A stretch of 64,000 nt of DNA. Origin: Chryseobacterium indicum (GTDB lineage: Bacteria > Bacteroidota > Bacteroidia > Flavobacteriales > Weeksellaceae). Where the stretch lies: positions 558,001 to 622,000 of the forward strand of contig NZ_JACSGT010000001.1 of NCBI RefSeq assembly GCF_021504595.1. The letters run 5' to 3'. Both the position numbers and the translations under genes were made by a program. Below the pieces are notes generated by a model. It was not told the DNA's origin. It did not search any database and saw only the letters and a program-made list of their open reading frames with translations. Numbering within the stretch: position 1 is the stretch's first letter; each line of letters starts with the position of its first letter. Positions 26,450 to 34,729 of the stretch are shown here, in pieces.

Positions 26450-28286
26450 AATCGCAAACGTGTTTTATAGCATTAATCAAATATGTTAAATATTCGTCAT
26501 TTTTAGTGTCAATTGTTAAAGTGGTACTTTTTTCTATTCTTTCTGCAAGTTCAGATGCTATTTGTACCTTATCTAATTGTGATGTTCCGCTTTCTTTTTT
26601 TAACTTGGACATTAACTTACTTTGAAATTCTGGTTTAAAGTTTTGCTCTGCATCAAGTTTAAATTCATTTGTTCCAGAATGCACCTCTTTAACAGATTCT
26701 TTAAATATATAAGATAAGCTATTAGAATTGAATAAGCACCATTCTAAAGTCCATTCTTTCGCTAAGTACAAAGTGACAGAGGTTCCTGTTAAATCATTTT
26801 TTAAACTTTCTAAACTTCTATACTTACTTAATATTTTGGGATCCGTTTCATTTGCCATTGAAGTAAATTTTCCCTCTGTATCTGGTCTGTTATCTAAATC
26901 TGTAATGATAGAAACAGGAATATTCATGTTTTTACCATCATTTCTTAAAAATATTTTTGCAAAATGTAGATATGCTGTTGAGCCAACATTAATTATGGAG
27001 ATTTCTTGTTTTGTTAAATCGTAACCTATTTTCTTTGCTAGTTCAGGTAATAAAATTTCTTCAGACCAACCCTCAACTAAAATAATGCCTTTAGCAAAAA
27101 ATAGATTTGATTTTGTTACATCTAGGAATCGTTCAAGATATTTGTAATTTTTATCTTCTAGTTTAGTCAATCCATGTCTCAATGGAAAAATATCATTGTC
27201 TTTACAAATTATGAGAGATTTTAAATCCACTTTAGAAGCAATGTTAGGGCTATGCGTCGTTAGAATAAATTGAATATTGCTTTGTTCACTTTCTTTTTTT
27301 AGTTTCTCAATAATTTTCATTTGTGCTTGAGGATGAAGATGTGCTTCTAATTCTTCTATAATACAAAGTTTTAAGCCATTCCAATTTCTACGCAAATGCA
27401 ACAATTCTGTTGCCATAAAAATTCTATTTAGTGTTCCTAAACCTAAATTATTTTTGCCTTCAATTCCAAGGGAAATTTTTTCGAGTATTTGTTTTGTGTC
27501 AGTTTCTGTAACATCAAATTTAGATGAATAGTCTTCTTCAATAAAGTCTTTTAAAAATTCATCAATTACATCTTTGATTTGGCTTTTATTACTTTCATCA
27601 CCATTGTTATCATTAAAAAAATTCCTTACGTCAGTATTTGCTCTTTTAAAAGTTTCAATAAGAGGATGGTTCGTGTCAATATTTTTAAATAATTTATGGT
27701 CACTTAAAATTTTAGCCAACCTTGAATTTTTCTTTGCAATAAGTTCATTTTCAGCATCTCTTAAAGGTTTTAAATAAGTACATCTTAAATATTCTTTAGC
27801 TTCTGCATTCAAAATGTGACCAGACCCGTCCATTCCAGCTCGAATATCGGAAGGAATTATGTTACCATTTTTTCTTTCTACATCATAAATTAAAATCAAT
27901 TTTGGTCTTTTAACAGTTTCTTCAGAGATATTGCCATTCCCATCATCTATTTTTAATTTTTCATCCTCCCATCCTAACCATTCGATGAAATTTTTTGCTT
28001 CATCGTCAGTTATTCCTTTAAAATGTATTTCAATTCTCAGACGATCAGAAATTTGGCTTTCTGAGTTGATATGAAAGTCTTTATCCTCAGCCCGAATCCA
28101 TTCGTAAGCATGAGCTTTAAGGACAATTTTTATTGCATCTATAATTGCACTTTTTCCAGAATCATTTTCTCCTATTAATAAATTCAATCCTTGACTAAAA
28201 GAAACGTCTAAATGCGGATTGTTTAAATCGAAAGTTTCGGAACCATATTTCCTGAAATTCCAAAGTTTAAGTTGATGTATATACAT
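26436..28286 (-). CDS. OLD-family ATPase/TOPRIM nuclease, Gabija GajA-like (module 1)
   Basis: 616 residues. The split ABC-type ATPase has Walker A LLIGENDSGKSA (37-47), Walker B IIEELEAHLHP (309-319) and a THS switch (344-346). The C-terminal TOPRIM domain shows ILVEGWSEE (E405 and the second acidic residue) and SIITDLDNRP (D463/D465), the metal-binding set. OLD proteins of this type cut DNA when cellular nucleotides fall or phage DNA enters. The promoter resembles that of module 2 in detail. Confidence 0.88.
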   Translation of the reverse strand: MYIHQLKLWNFRKYGSETFDLNNPHLDVSFSQGLNLLIGENDSGKSAIIDAIKIVLKAHAYEWIRAEDKDFHINSESQISDRLRIEIHFKGITDDEAKNFIEWLGWEDEKLKIDDGNGNISEETVKRPKLILIYDVERKNGNIIPSDIRAGMDGSGHILNAEAKEYLRCTYLKPLRDAENELIAKKNSRLAKILSDHKLFKNIDTNHPLIETFKRANTDVRNFFNDNNGDESNKSQIKDVIDEFLKDFIEEDYSSKFDVTETDTKQILEKISLGIEGKNNLGLGTLNRIFMATELLHLRRNWNGLKLCIIEELEAHLHPQAQMKIIEKLKKESEQSNIQFILTTHSPNIASKVDLKSLIICKDNDIFPLRHGLTKLEDKNYKYLERFLDVTKSNLFFAKGIILVEGWSEEILLPELAKKIGYDLTKQEISIINVGSTAYLHFAKIFLRNDGKNMNIPVSIITDLDNRPDTEGKFTSMANETDPKILSKYRSLESLKNDLTGTSVTLYLAKEWTLEWCLFNSNSLSYIFKESVKEVHSGTNEFKLDAEQNFKPEFQSKLMSKLKKESGTSQLDKVQIASELAERIEKSTTLTIDTKNDEYLTYLINAIKHVCDYGNR

Positions 28287-28312
28287 GATTTAGTTTTAAT
28301 TACTGAATTTAA

Positions 28313-28357
28313 CAAAAATAATTTAAGTCAATAAAAAAAGTTTACGGAAAACCATAA
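28313..28357 (-). promoter_or_regulatory. Shared defense promoter/operator, copy 1 (module 1)
   Basis: The palindrome TTACGG-AAAA-CCATAA (28342-28357, one mismatch) lies 21 nt from a -7 element TATTTTTG (28313-28320, minus strand). The -7 element is 27 nt from the ATG at 28286. The same arrangement is found at 42939-42983 and 47449-47494. Confidence 0.7.
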
Positions 28358-28427
28358 CCTTTAATTATTATCAACCCAGTGTGCATTTATTCTAAATTTT
28401 TACATAACATTGCAAAAAAAATATTCC

Positions 28428-28979
28428 ATGAAAATTTTCAAATTTATTTCAGTTGTAACTGCAATGGTATTCTTCGGGATTACTGCCAATGCACAAAAAA
28501 AGAAACCGGCAGCAGCTTCAAAATCAGGACCTATCGAAATGCCTGCAGGCACGGAAACCCAGTCGATCCCTAATGAAGAAAAATTCACAGATATGATTAT
28601 GAAAATCAATGAAGCCGTTGTTTTTAAGTATGATAATAGTTATAAAAATGCAGATGTATACATTATGAAGAATGGTAAGGAAACATTGATGTACAAGGTA
28701 AAATCCAGTGATACGGGTGTGGATAAAAAACTGAATGCGAGAGTCTATAATAAGAAAGTATACAGCGCTGACGGAAAACAACTTTTATTTACCTATGAGA
28801 CGGAAACTGCTGTGAGCAGTTTAATAAAGTTCATTTTCAATTTCCCGGAAAAGAAATCTCTTATTCTTGATTTTTCAAATATATATGAGCATGATGCCTA
28901 CACAATGGGTAAATCAGAAACTTTTGAAAAGTATCCTGTTTTTTATTATTATTCGTTTTATACGAATGCGAAAAAATGA
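28428..28979 (+). CDS. Secreted hypothetical protein (183 aa)
   Basis: The start at 28428 gives MKIFKFISVVTAMVFFGITANAQ, a clean Sec signal peptide. The mature protein begins with a basic KKKPAAA stretch and contains MKINEAVVFKYDNSYKNADVYIM and repeated beta-type segments. No known domain. It sits between module 1 and the REP-like repeats. Confidence 0.65.
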   Translation: MKIFKFISVVTAMVFFGITANAQKKKPAAASKSGPIEMPAGTETQSIPNEEKFTDMIMKINEAVVFKYDNSYKNADVYIMKNGKETLMYKVKSSDTGVDKKLNARVYNKKVYSADGKQLLFTYETETAVSSLIKFIFNFPEKKSLILDFSNIYEHDAYTMGKSETFEKYPVFYYYSFYTNAKK

Positions 28980-29062
28980 TTTACGTCCCATAAAGTTACT
29001 GTTCCGGAAATAAGGAAATCTTCCATAGAAAGAGAAGAATTTGTATAGGATTTTATGAAGAA

Positions 29063-29281
29063 ATGGGATATAACCAAAGCATTTTTGAGCTTGGAAGTAC
29101 AGCGCGGATTGTAAATCCACGCTATCAGGTATTTTTGTTGATATTACAGGCACGGATTACAAATCCGAGATATCGAGTGGGATATAACCAAAGCATTTTT
29201 GAGCTTGGAAGTACAGCACGGATTTCAAATCCGCGCTATCGGGATTCGCGCTATCGGATTACAAATCCGCGCTATCGAGAA
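29063..29281. repeat. REP-like hairpins and a duplicated 47-bp segment
   Basis: A segment GGGATATAACCAAAGCATTT...GGAAGTACAGC occurs twice (about 29065-29106 and 29180-29221). Each is followed by an imperfect palindrome of the form GCGGATTnnAAATCCGCGCTATC. Further palindromes follow at about 29237-29280, and another copy with its GTACAGC flank is at 30303-30333. Such AAATCCGCG palindromes are typical REP elements moved by RAYT transposases. Plus-strand ORFs here only read through the repeats. Confidence 0.8.
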
Positions 29282-29980
29282 TTAGGAAGTTGACAATATC
29301 GTATAATCTTCTATTTCCCAATAATTATCATGCAATTTTAGTTTAAATACAGCATTTCTACCGTAATAATCTTTTTTTATATGATGGTCAACAAAAACTA
29401 ATGCTCTTTTTTTAGAAGGATCAAATACAATCTCTGAAAAATATACTACTCCTATCTCACATTCATTTGTATGTTTATCATACTCTGCCAGATCCAGTAC
29501 TTTTGCGGTACACAAATTAAATTGATTTGCTTTTATAGAACTTCGTGTACTTAATTTTTCAATAATATCTGTATTACTGGAAAATTCTTTTAAAAGCTCC
29601 TTCCTACTTTTTATATAATTTATAGGAGCTTCGGGATGACCTGTAATAAAATTTTTACTACCTGTAACAAAATCTGTATTTTTAGTAGAATCTATATATA
29701 AATTGCAATATTTTTCAGGATGATTAAAAATTTCGTTGTGGGCTTTTGTCTTCTCTTCGATATATAAATCCTCATTATGAACTCTTAAACTATCAAAATA
29801 TTTTTTTTTACCTAAATAATCTTCTCTAAAAAAATAAGGTATCAACTGATCTGTTAAATCATTATATAGTTTTACATTAGTATCGGTAGATTGACTTACA
29901 CATTTTTTCATTTCCTCCTTACAATTCGTAAGTAATAAAGAGGATAATAAAATCAGAACTATTTTAGTTTTAAAATTCAT
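29282..29980 (-). CDS. Putative lipoprotein (232 aa)
   Basis: ATG at 29980 gives MNFKTKIVLILLSSLLLTNC, with the lipobox Cys at residue 20. The mature part has many charged residues and a Cys in QFNLCTAKVLDLAEYD. It ends close to the REP hairpins. Function unknown; a surface or periplasmic lipoprotein is likely. Confidence 0.65.
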   Translation of the reverse strand: MNFKTKIVLILLSSLLLTNCKEEMKKCVSQSTDTNVKLYNDLTDQLIPYFFREDYLGKKKYFDSLRVHNEDLYIEEKTKAHNEIFNHPEKYCNLYIDSTKNTDFVTGSKNFITGHPEAPINYIKSRKELLKEFSSNTDIIEKLSTRSSIKANQFNLCTAKVLDLAEYDKHTNECEIGVVYFSEIVFDPSKKRALVFVDHHIKKDYYGRNAVFKLKLHDNYWEIEDYTILSTS

Positions 29981-29999
29981 ATTGTTTAGGAATTTTGGG

Positions 30000-30182
30000 T
30001 TAATAACATCTATTGATGACGTAGCCATACAACATCATTCTTTTTTCTCTTATACAATAATCTAAAGAAGAAACTATGATATCTTTATAAACTTTTCTTG
30101 TAAAAATATCTATCAAATCTACTACTATACAAGTAATAAAATGCGTTTTTTCCTGATCTTTTATAATATAGCCTTCTTTCAT
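30000..30182 (-). pseudogene. Remnant of a REP-associated tyrosine transposase (RAYT)
   Basis: The 60 codons MKEGYIIKDQEKTHFITCIVVD...LYGYVI look like the N-terminus of an IS200-like (Y1) RAYT transposase. The frame breaks exactly where the HUH motif (SNHIH) would be expected and ends NRCY. Neither the HUH nor the Tyr motif is present, so it cannot be active. Its position among REP-like palindromes agrees with this origin. Confidence 0.65.
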
Positions 30183-30302
30183 TTAGTATTGTTTTAATTT
30201 TTGCTCAAAGTAGGGAGACTATCAGAAACGGGATAAATTTAAAAAAATTGTTTGGGTTTGATATTGCTCAAAGTCGTGAAACTTTGCGCAGCGCGGTTTG
30301 GG

Positions 30303-30333
30303 AGTACAGCACGGATTTCAAATCCGCGCTATC
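30303..30333. repeat. REP-like palindrome, further copy
   Basis: GTACAGCACGGATTTCAAATCCGCGCTATC repeats the element found at 29213-29240. It is next to the second TTGCTCAAAG repeat and about 120 bp from the RAYT remnant. Confidence 0.75.
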
Positions 30334-30388
30334 GAATTTTTTCAGAAGATTTTCAATAAGCTGTAACAGTCACTACTTTATTTGACAG

Positions 30389-30793
30389 TCAGACTTTTAC
30401 ATAATACAGGGGTTTTCCCAGCTTATCTTCAAGATGCCTTATATAATCATCCTCTGTTAATCCCATGTTGTATTTTTCCCAAGGGGCAGTTAAAGTCTCA
30501 GTTTTTTTAAGATATGTGTTTATCAATTCCAATATTGACTTCCTGTTCAATGGTTCTCCCTGATAGTTTGTTAACCTTTCAGATTCTTCATGGTTATTGA
30601 TTGTATTGTATACCATCAATAATTGATTCTTAAAGTTATTTTCTCCAAACAGAATAATCGAATTTTCCAGTGTGGTATTTAACCAATGTGGAAAATGAAA
30701 AACAGGAGTATACACTTTGTAAGGTTCTCCCCAATCGAATTTCTTTTCTTCAATCTTGCATTGGGGTACTGTGCTTTCGTCTATATAATCCAT
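30389..30793 (-). CDS. Hypothetical protein (134 aa) downstream of the IS-disrupted gene
   Basis: The 134-residue soluble protein has Trp- and Tyr-rich segments (FHFPHWLNTTLENSI, TAPWEKYNMGLTEDDYIRHLEDKLG). No family is recognised. Before the IS insertion, the gene now ending at 31753 ended at 30824, only 31 bp upstream, so the two formed an operon. The IS now separates this gene from its former promoter. Confidence 0.55.
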   Translation of the reverse strand: MDYIDESTVPQCKIEEKKFDWGEPYKVYTPVFHFPHWLNTTLENSIILFGENNFKNQLLMVYNTINNHEESERLTNYQGEPLNRKSILELINTYLKKTETLTAPWEKYNMGLTEDDYIRHLEDKLGKPLYYVKV

Positions 30794-30823
30794 ATTATTT
30801 CTGCTCTCAAAAAGTATTTGTAT

Positions 30824-30865
30824 TTAAGAATAGATTTCAAGCGGCTTCAGGGTGATTTTATCGAT
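30824..30865 (-). pseudogene. Orphaned 3' end of the IS-disrupted gene
   Basis: On the minus strand, ATC GAT AAA ATC ACC CTG... reads in frame to a TAA (30824-30826) and encodes DKITLKPLEIYS after the target-site duplication. Joined to the upstream half at 31765, it restores a continuous frame. This is the original C-terminus of the 181-aa gene. Confidence 0.8.
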
Positions 30866-31764
30866 AAACCTGTTTAAACTTTTATTTTTCTGAGAAACAA
30901 AATAGAAAAAGCCAGATAATGCAAACTCACCCATGTAATATTTAAAGTTTCAAACCTTACTAATAGCGCTTTGAAGCTATCCAGCCATGCATTTGCTTTT
31001 TCTATTTTGAATCTTCTTTTATACAGTTCGGAATCAAAATATTTTTCATGCTGTGTATTTCCATTCCGTGGATTCTCTTTAATATTGGCAATCATTTCTT
31101 TTTTCTCAAGAATATCTCTGCATTTTTTACCGTCAAAACCTGAATCTGCATTCAGGAATAATCCTTTACACTCTATATCAGCTTCATCCAAAAGAACAAA
31201 AATCTCCTCTAAAGTTTCTTCAATCTGATAAAGGTCATGATGTTCTCCGCTCACCGGCTCTCCCATTGAAAGCATTTGTCCCTGATTATCACAAAGGAAG
31301 ATACAATTACTGGTCTTTGATGATTTTCGTCCCTGATAACCTACCGATTCGCCACCGGTTTTACTGCGCGTATGACTCCCGTCCATCTGAACACAGGAAA
31401 GATCTAAATCTCTTTTATTCTTTTTAAGAAGGGAAACCCAAATTCGCCTGAAAGAACCATCCTTACTCCATTTATTAAAATAATAATAAATCAGTTGCCA
31501 ACTGATTCTCTGATTGGTAAAGTACTCTTTAAGACTCAGCTCGCGCCATTGGCAGCCTGTTTTTAAACGCTTAATAATGAGTTGAAAGATTTTCCCTAAA
31601 TCAAATCTTGTTGAAAATCCCCGTTTTCCTCTGCTCAAATGAGGAATTATCCATTTTTCCAGTTTATCTTTGCTTATGAGTTCCAGATTTTAGTTATTTT
31701 AAGTTGCAATCCAAAATTGCTAATTTTCTGGATACTCTTTCCGTAAAAAAGTTTAAACAGGTTT
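30866..31764 (-). mobile_element. IS5-family insertion sequence (about 899 bp)
   Basis: Terminal inverted repeats AAACCTGTTTAAACTTTT (30866-30883) and AAAAGTTTAAACAGGTTT (31747-31764) bracket one transposase gene. A 3-bp duplication GAT lies directly outside both ends (30863-30865, 31765-31767). Removing the IS and one GAT rejoins an interrupted reading frame, which confirms the borders. Confidence 0.92.
30874..31638 (-). CDS. IS5-family DDE transposase
   Basis: Cut-and-paste DDE transposase. The N-terminal region has the DUF4096-like segment (GCQWRELSLKEYFTNQRISWQLIYYYFNKW). Catalytic acids are in VQMDGSHTRSK, FLNADSGFDGKKC and RRFKIEKANAW. The first listed start is TTG (31638), but homologous-looking sequence (LELISKDKLEKWIIPHL) continues in frame upstream to a CTG at 31686 just after a stop codon. 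No ATG is available, so the start codon is non-standard or damaged and activity is uncertain. Confidence 0.9.
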   Translation of the reverse strand: MSRGKRGFSTRFDLGKIFQLIIKRLKTGCQWRELSLKEYFTNQRISWQLIYYYFNKWSKDGSFRRIWVSLLKKNKRDLDLSCVQMDGSHTRSKTGGESVGYQGRKSSKTSNCIFLCDNQGQMLSMGEPVSGEHHDLYQIEETLEEIFVLLDEADIECKGLFLNADSGFDGKKCRDILEKKEMIANIKENPRNGNTQHEKYFDSELYKRRFKIEKANAWLDSFKALLVRFETLNITWVSLHYLAFSILFLRKIKV

Positions 31765-32298
31765 GATATCAACGGATTCTATTTTTTCCAGGTGGATTAA
31801 AAATTCCATCCAGCTAAGGATATGCTCTTCTTTAAGGGAATAAACATTTAATTTCCAGATTCCCGCTGGTATTTCTATTAATGGTAATTCATATTTAAAA
31901 TATTCTTCTTTTGTTTTATCTCCGTTCCCGTTTAAAATGTTTTTAAGGGGTAATGAACTGTCAATATGGGCTTCTAAATCACCTTTATGATGATGGCACA
32001 TTTGGGTAAAATCTGCATGAGAAACAGCGCGGATTTGATCTCCGGGTTCTGCTTTTAAGTAGTTGTAAGAATCGTGAAATTCCCACCTATTGCTGTCTAT
32101 TTCTTCTTTATTAAAAACAAAATCGACCTGTTCTACTGCTTCATCGGTAGTAATAATGTGGATGATTCCCTGTTTTAATAATTCTGATAATCCATCGGGA
32201 TAATCGTAATTGAATTCTTTATCCGAATAATAGTTTTTACATTTGGTGGTATTGGCAAAAATAAGTACGCCTTCTGTATTTAATCCTTCGAGAACCAT
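31753..32298 (-). CDS. Hypothetical protein, C-terminus truncated by the IS
   Basis: 181 residues as it stands. The last three codons (KPV) and the stop lie inside the IS end; the native protein ended SVDIDKITLKPLEIYS, about ten residues longer. The body is acidic and soluble, with VLIFANTTKCKNYYSD and QMCHHHKGDLEAHIDSSLPL. No domain is recognised. The tail loss is small, so the product may still fold. Its former operon partner is the gene at 30389-30793. Confidence 0.7.
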   Translation of the reverse strand: MVLEGLNTEGVLIFANTTKCKNYYSDKEFNYDYPDGLSELLKQGIIHIITTDEAVEQVDFVFNKEEIDSNRWEFHDSYNYLKAEPGDQIRAVSHADFTQMCHHHKGDLEAHIDSSLPLKNILNGNGDKTKEEYFKYELPLIEIPAGIWKLNVYSLKEEHILSWMEFLIHLEKIESVDIKPV

Positions 32299-32804
32299 GG
32301 TCTGTTTGTTTAAAAATTATAAAGAGAACTTTAAATGGGCAGAATTTCTGAATTTTATTATGCAGAATTTCTACGGGGAAAGTTTTATCTCCTGAGCAAA
32401 TTAAGTATAATTATTATATTTCGCAAACCTGTTTTTTACAGAGAAGCGGTATTCGCAATAAGCCCGGCGTTCCGTAGGAACGCTATCTTTAGAACATTGC
32501 CGCATTAAAGATACCAATCCTACGGATTGATTGCCGGATTTATTTTTATTTCTACACAGATTCTGCTCCTAAAGGAGCAGCCTTTTTATTCTTTTAAACA
32601 ATTTAATCATTAAAAAGGTTTATCTGTGTAGACACCATATTCGCAAGGCGTTCGTTCCGTAGGAATGCTATCTTGAGAACATTGCCGCATTAAAGATACC
32701 CATCCTACGGATTGATTGCCAGATTTATTTTTATTTCTCCACAGATTCTGCTCCTAAAGGAGCAGTCCTTTTATTCTTTTAAACCATTTAATCATTAGAA
32801 AGGT
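32299..32804. repeat. Intergenic region with a direct duplication of about 160 bp
   Basis: CGTTCCGTAGGAACGCTATC... (32468 to about 32630) is repeated with about a dozen changes at 32653 to about 32813. Each copy contains palindromes (TCCTACGGATTG with CCGTAGGA; CTGCTCCTAAAGGAGCAG) and the TTTCTACACAGATTCTGCTCC repeat. The second copy runs into the last codons of the pYEATS gene. No gene is seen between. Confidence 0.85.
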
Positions 32805-33833
32805 TTATCTGTCTCTAAATTCCTGTGGAACTCCGGATAATTCTGCCAGATCTATTTCTAAGCGGGTCGTTCCCTCATCTGCTTCAGCTCCTGCGGTGAA
32901 TGCTCCATATACTTTATTTAAAACCAGCCTTGCAATTCCGTCAGTAACTGCAATGATGGGGTTGTCATTGTTAAAAGTGGGGTGTAAATGGAATTTAACA
33001 AACCCGGTAAGTGGATTTGCCGGATTTGTACTGCATACTTCAAGGGTTACTTTATATAGGGAAGGATTTTCTGAAGGTTCTATTTTTGCCGTGATTTTTC
33101 TTTCATTAGATTCTGATTTTCCGCCCCATTTTGATTTCTGAGGATCATCCGGATCATTGGCAGCAATATTGTTTACTTCTGCTTTTACTTCGTCAAATTT
33201 TTCAGATATGGTTTTTCCGCCGCCTAAATCGGTCATTTTTTGCTGTGTATCGTTAATGACTTCAGCCATTGCATTGACTTTTTTATCTAAATCGTCTTCC
33301 ACTTTTTTTACCATACCGATAAAATGAAGTCTTGTCCACAGATAAACGGATAAGAAGCCAATAATCAGAAAATACAATATTACAGCGATGGCTATTTTTT
33401 CACCAGACTCTTTATTCTGAAATATTATCGAAAAATATTTTCCCACCCGCGCTAAAAATTCAGGAATATTATTCAGTTGAGTTAATCCCACTCCGACAAT
33501 AATCTTTGTAAGCCAGTCACTAATCTGAACAAGATTATCATTTTGTGTAACTGAAGGTTTTCTGTCATGATTATTTGTATCTGAGTTTAAAATTTTTGGT
33601 ACTCCAAATAAAAATCCTGAAAGTCCCCCAATTCCAAAACTGGCTCCTCCAATAAAGATGCATGCTCCTGTAAGTTCCAGATAAGCCATTATTCCTCCTT
33701 TCATATTCAAGGTGTTTAAGCCGATAAGAAAGCAGATTACTATTCCGACAATAATGGAAAAGAGCAAGAAATCCCAAATGCTTTTAAGATCTCTGTTTTT
33801 TTGTTTTAATGTTAATTCTGGCATGATTATCAA
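32805..33833 (-). CDS. Membrane protein with C-terminal pYEATS domain
   Basis: 342 residues. Hydrophobic helices are at about 21-40, 52-77 and 146-168, then a short coiled region (about 172-203), a linker, and a C-terminal beta domain (about 248-342) with YKVTLEVCS, GFVKFHLHPTF, DGIARLVLNKVYGAFTAGA and TTRLEIDLA. That pattern matches the prokaryotic YEATS-like (pYEATS) domain, predicted in the literature to occur in immune/conflict proteins. A membrane-anchored sensor or effector is an inference. An internal ATG at 33824 is an alternative start. Confidence 0.7.
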   Translation of the reverse strand: MIIMPELTLKQKNRDLKSIWDFLLFSIIVGIVICFLIGLNTLNMKGGIMAYLELTGACIFIGGASFGIGGLSGFLFGVPKILNSDTNNHDRKPSVTQNDNLVQISDWLTKIIVGVGLTQLNNIPEFLARVGKYFSIIFQNKESGEKIAIAVILYFLIIGFLSVYLWTRLHFIGMVKKVEDDLDKKVNAMAEVINDTQQKMTDLGGGKTISEKFDEVKAEVNNIAANDPDDPQKSKWGGKSESNERKITAKIEPSENPSLYKVTLEVCSTNPANPLTGFVKFHLHPTFNNDNPIIAVTDGIARLVLNKVYGAFTAGAEADEGTTRLEIDLAELSGVPQEFRDR

Positions 33834-33988
33834 TTTTCTTATACGAATTTCTTATATATTCCGGAATTAATCCATTCCTATTTTGTGTGATTTTTTGCAG
33901 GAATCTTCGGATTACTTTTTCATTACGCTTCATTTAAAATCCAATCTCTAAAATAAATTGAAATTCAATGAATTGAATTTTCCAAGAT

Positions 33989-34020
33989 TTGTCTGGTGTG
34001 CTTATTTTTCGTATATTTGT
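33989..34020 (+). promoter_or_regulatory. Promoter of the cold-shock-domain gene
   Basis: TTTG (33989-33992), 20 nt, TATATTTG (34013-34020) fits the Bacteroidota consensus. Transcription would start near 34027, leaving a leader of about 220 nt. Confidence 0.65.
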
Positions 34021-34247
34021 TACCTTATTAAAAGAAATCTCTGTCTTTACTTTCTGTGATCGTTTAGAATATTTTATTTACTTCCGTTTCAATTTATGTC
34101 TTTTTAAGGGCATTCACATTAATAAAAGCACTCAGAAACCCTTTAATAACAGGTTCGGAATTTGGTGGACAGAATCACTGAGAAGGGAAGGAACCCTGAT
34201 TTTTCCGAAGCTTCAAATAACTGTAAAATAAAAATTCAATAAAATAT
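34021..34247 (+). other. Long 5' leader of the cold-shock-domain gene
   Basis: No ORF here looks real. A structured long leader is typical of cold-shock mRNAs that act as thermosensors, but I did not compute a fold. Confidence 0.4.
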
Positions 34248-34682
34248 ATGGCAGATTCTTTCTCTAAAAAAGAAAATTTCAAGAAGAAACAGCAAAAACT
34301 AAAAGAAAAAGCAATGCGCCGTGAAGAGCGTAAGGAAAATAATGATAAAGGGAAAAGCCTGAACGAAATGTTCATGTATGTAGATGCGAACGGACAACTT
34401 ACTTCTACACCACCGGATCAGGCTGAAAGAGAGGAAATTGATATCAACAATATCCAGTTGGGAGCAGCTCCTATTGAAGCTGAAGAAACTGTAAAAACAG
34501 GAATTGTAACTTTTCTGAGTGAAAAAGGATACGGTTTCATTACGGAAGATAAGACTAAGGAAAATATCTTCTTCCACAATAATAACTGCATCGACCAGAT
34601 TAAGAAAGGGAATAAGGTCTCTTTCGAAAAGGAAAAATCTCCGAAGGGTTTTTCTGCAACGGAGATCAGACTGGTAAAATAA
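34248..34682 (+). CDS. Cold-shock-domain protein with basic N-terminal extension
   Basis: The C-terminal half (about 82-144) is a CSD with TGIVTFLSEKGYGFITED (RNP1 KGYGFI) and NIFFHNNNC (RNP2). The N-terminal 80 residues are Lys/Glu-rich (KKENFKKKQQKLKEKAMRREERKE), an extension found in several Bacteroidota cold-shock proteins. It probably binds single-stranded RNA as a chaperone. A bidirectional terminator follows. Confidence 0.88.
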   Translation: MADSFSKKENFKKKQQKLKEKAMRREERKENNDKGKSLNEMFMYVDANGQLTSTPPDQAEREEIDINNIQLGAAPIEAEETVKTGIVTFLSEKGYGFITEDKTKENIFFHNNNCIDQIKKGNKVSFEKEKSPKGFSATEIRLVK

Positions 34683-34698
34683 GTATCGGACAATAGAT

Positions 34699-34729
34699 AA
34701 AATAAAGCTTCAGAAATGAAGCTTTATTT
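34699..34729. terminator. Bidirectional terminator between convergent genes
   Basis: AATAAAGCTTCA and TGAAGCTTTATT pair, with A and T runs on both sides. Confidence 0.75.

Noticed and set aside
29063..29293. 76-codon ORF reading through the REP repeats
   Set aside because: The translated text (ARIVNPRYQ / ARISNPRYR) is only the palindromic repeat read as codons.
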